Shown piece after piece: positions 21,734 through 23,704 of a DNA stretch of 23,704 nucleotides. The position numbers were made by a program, and so were the translations under genes. A model generated the notes under the pieces. That model was not told the DNA's origin, did not search any database, and was given only the letters and a program-made list of their open reading frames with translations. The stretch comes from Veillonellaceae bacterium SB90. GTDB lineage: Bacteria > Bacillota > Negativicutes > Selenomonadales > Selenomonadaceae. The stretch is taken from contig CABJCJ010000008.1 of the NCBI GenBank assembly GCA_902364065.1, forward strand, positions 71,017-94,720, in the 5' to 3' direction. Positions within the stretch are counted from its first letter, which is position 1. Each line of letters opens with the position of its first letter.

Positions 21734-23686
21734 ATGCAGGCACCTATCTTGATCGTGGCTCCGTTCCGGAAACTGGCGGAGGATATTGAGCTCGTCATTG
21801 CGGAGCAGTTCCCCAAGCAGAAGAAGCTGTTCCGAGTGGTGGAAGCCGACTTGGAGGACGCCAGGAAATTGTTGGAAAAGAATACGGGCGATGCCATCAA
21901 GGTGATCGTGAGCCGCGGCGGCACGGCACGGCTGCTGACTTCGGCGGCGGATCTGCCCGTCGTGCGCATCCAGGTTTCGGTCATGGATGTGATGCAGGCG
22001 GTCCTCCAGGTATCGGAACGCGGCTCCGTGCATAAAATCGGCATTTCCGGGTTTGACAACATGGTCTACGGCTGTGAGGAGATCGAGAAGATTCTCGACA
22101 TGCATTTCATTGAGTTCGTGATCCGCGGGGAAGAGGAAGCCGAAGCAAAGATCCAGGAAGCCATCCGGCAGGGGGTGGATGTCCTGGTCGGCGACGCCGT
22201 TTCGGTGCGTGTGGCCAAGAAATACGGCCTGAAGGCCAAGGTGATTGAGTCGGGCAAACAGGCCATCCTGCAGGCCCTGCAGGAAGCCGTGCTCATTTCC
22301 CGTGTCGTGCAGCAGGACGAAGTCAAGTCGCGCATGCTGAGTTCCGTCATCAACAAATCGCAGGATGGCATCGTGGCCGTGGACGGCGAGGGTAAGATCA
22401 TCCTCTTCAATCCGGAGGCCGAGCTGATCTTTCACCGCGTCCGCTATGAGGTCATGGGCAAGCCGCTCGCGGAATTCTGCAGCAGTCTGACGGGCCGGCA
22501 GCTCCATACGGCCGGCGAAATCATGGCGGATGTCTATGGCAAGCAGATGCTGGTCAAGATTTCACCCATTCAGAATGGCAGTTCCGGCTTTACGATCTAT
22601 ACGCTGCAGCAGGTATCCGAGGTCCAGCGTCTCGAACAGAGCATCCGCAAGAAGCTCATGGCGAAGGGCCTGACGGCCAAGTACCGCATGGAGGATGTGA
22701 TTGGCCGTTCCCGGGCCTGCCAGAATATGAAGAACAAGGCCGCACGCTATGCCCTGACGGATTCCACGATCTTGATAACGGGTGAGTCGGGCACCGGCAA
22801 GGAGATGCTCGTGCAGGGCATCCACAACATGAGCCAGCGCGCGTCGGGGCCGTTTGTCGCCGTCAACTGCGCGGCTCTGCCGGAGAATCTGCTGGAATCC
22901 GAATTGTTCGGTTACGTGGATGGTGCGTTTACCGGGGCGCGCAAGGGCGGCCGCCAGGGTGTGTTTGAGATGGCGCATGGCGGCACGCTTTTCCTCGACG
23001 AGATCGGCGAGATGCCGATTTCGCTGCAGTCGCGACTGCTTCGTGTCCTGCAGGAGCGCGAGGTCATGCCGCTGGGCAGCGAGAGCATCATCCCTGTCGA
23101 TGTGCGTGTCATCGCGGCGACGAACCAGAATCTTGCCGATATGGTGGCAAAGGGCGAGTTCCGGCAGGACCTGTATTACCGTCTGAATATCCTGCGCATC
23201 CACATGCCGACGCTGGCGGAGCGGCGCGAGGATATCCCGCTGCTCGCGCGCTCGATGATGAAGAAGATGCAGAAGCTCAACCCGCAGCTGACGGTTCTGA
23301 CGGATGCAGCGGCGGATTTCCTGCAGCAGCTGCCCTGGCCGGGCAATATCCGCCAGCTTGCGAATATGATTGAGCGCATCATGCTGCTGACGGACGGCAC
23401 GGAAATCGACCGGGCGGATATCCAGGCGGCCTGCGAGGATGATGTCGAGATTCGGCCGTTCCACCGGAGCAGCCAGGCCGTGCCTGCTGCGCAGCTGACG
23501 GAAGCGGCGGAGCATGAGGAGGAGAACGGCCACGTCCTCCAGAGCGTGGAGGAGGAGACGATGTACCGCGTGCTGCAGGAAGAAGGCTACAACTACAGCC
23601 GCGCAGCTAAGCGGCTCGGGATCCATCGCACGACGCTGTGGCGCAAGATGAAGAAATACCAGCACAAGTCAACTACCCGCGACTGA
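21734..23686 (+). CDS. PrpR-type sigma-54-dependent transcriptional activator
   Basis: About 650 residues. The N-terminal PrpR_N sensor domain (about 1-195) opens with [18 protein letters not shown] and contains [16 protein letters not shown] domain follows (about 205-300; [20 protein letters not shown]). The AAA+ sigma-54-interaction domain spans about 323-560, with Walker A GESGTGKE at 350, GAFTGA at 397 (contacts sigma-54) and Walker [13 protein letters not shown] Fis-type helix-turn-helix ends the protein ([20 protein letters not shown]). PrpR_N domains sense small carboxylate metabolites in characterised members; the ligand here is unknown. The ATG at 21734 has GGAGG in front and is preferred over a start at 21701 inside the terminator. 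The last five codons (STTRD) and the stop come from the adjoining IS-like end. Its target genes are not in the window. Confidence 0.93.
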   Translation: MQAPILIVAPFRKLAEDIELVIAEQFPKQKKLFRVVEADLEDARKLLEKNTGDAIKVIVSRGGTARLLTSAADLPVVRIQVSVMDVMQAVLQVSERGSVHKIGISGFDNMVYGCEEIEKILDMHFIEFVIRGEEEAEAKIQEAIRQGVDVLVGDAVSVRVAKKYGLKAKVIESGKQAILQALQEAVLISRVVQQDEVKSRMLSSVINKSQDGIVAVDGEGKIILFNPEAELIFHRVRYEVMGKPLAEFCSSLTGRQLHTAGEIMADVYGKQMLVKISPIQNGSSGFTIYTLQQVSEVQRLEQSIRKKLMAKGLTAKYRMEDVIGRSRACQNMKNKAARYALTDSTILITGESGTGKEMLVQGIHNMSQRASGPFVAVNCAALPENLLESELFGYVDGAFTGARKGGRQGVFEMAHGGTLFLDEIGEMPISLQSRLLRVLQEREVMPLGSESIIPVDVRVIAATNQNLADMVAKGEFRQDLYYRLNILRIHMPTLAERREDIPLLARSMMKKMQKLNPQLTVLTDAAADFLQQLPWPGNIRQLANMIERIMLLTDGTEIDRADIQAACEDDVEIRPFHRSSQAVPAAQLTEAAEHEEENGHVLQSVEEETMYRVLQEEGYNYSRAAKRLGIHRTTLWRKMKKYQHKSTTRD

Positions 23687-23704
23687 AGTCGCGAGCTTGA
23701 GGGA
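23668..23704 (-). mobile_element. Probable right end of a second IS200/IS605-like element
   Basis: CGCGAC (23678-23683) and GTCGCG (23688-23693) form a hairpin with loop TGAA. On the minus strand the sequence reads CTCAAG, the hairpin, then GGTAGTTGAC, ending at 23668. A short perfect hairpin followed by GTAGTTGAC is what I know as the subterminal right end next to tnpB genes of IS605-type elements. The body would lie to the right, outside the window. No transposase residues are visible, so this rests on the end structure alone. Confidence 0.6.

Noticed and set aside
22562..23665. A 367-codon minus-strand frame opposite the sigma-54 activator
   Set aside because: Low-complexity Arg/His/Leu shadow of a certain gene.

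Overview
The window looks like the chromosome of a diderm Firmicute of the class Negativicutes (Selenomonas/Mitsuokella-like). A tryptophan T-box leader and SigA-type promoters point to Firmicutes. A two-partner secretion pair (outer-membrane TpsB plus exported TpsA) requires an outer membrane. The trimeric [FeFe]-hydrogenase and HydF fit an anaerobic fermenter. Most genes are GC-rich. The toxin-antitoxin pair (11901-12561) and several intergenic regions are clearly AT-richer, and the adhesin gene moderately so. The assignment is an inference from gene content.

Layout, left to right. (1) 1-220: outer end of an IS200/IS605-type element with the first 29 codons of tnpA, reading out of the window. 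(2) 228-3427: an AraC-type regulator divergent from a BASS-family transporter, then an L-asparaginase. (3) 3453-4803: trpS with a complete T-box leader and consensus promoter. (4) 4861-5102: a 55-residue protein with a single [4Fe-4S] motif, not recognised as a known gene. (5) 5114-8737: the hydrogenase operon, read leftward as NuoE-like, NuoF-like and catalytic [FeFe] subunits. (6) 8749-11821: a small helix-turn-helix protein, a P-loop ATPase with a nuclease-like C-terminus, and a membrane metallophosphoesterase. The first two are preceded by shared promoter boxes. (7) 11866-12617: a HigB/HigA toxin-antitoxin pair whose promoter predicts a leaderless toxin mRNA. (8) 12652-17148: a TpsB/TpsA operon whose promoter region holds a run of 12 G. 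(9) 17163-18818: a SIMPL-domain protein behind a hairpin that buries its Shine-Dalgarno, overlapping a membrane-anchored helix-turn-helix protein. (10) 18824-20700: a protein of unknown function divergent from hydF. (11) 20707-21722: an exported protein of unknown function. (12) 21734-23686: a PrpR-type sigma-54 activator whose stop codon falls inside the hairpin of a second IS200/IS605-like end, at the right edge.

How the genes work together: the hydrogenase subunits and HydF (H-cluster maturation) belong to one function, H2 metabolism linked to nicotinamide or another donor. HydE and HydG are not in this window. TpsB exports TpsA. HigB and HigA are toxin and antitoxin. The SIMPL protein and the membrane helix-turn-helix protein overlap and share a rare 10-11 residue motif, so they may act together or share a partner. 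The most novel-looking points are the G-tract promoter of the adhesin operon, the shared MD-MPWE motif pair, the mini-ferredoxin, the altered nucleotide-site residues in the NuoF-like subunit, and the repeated boxes around the small helix-turn-helix gene.
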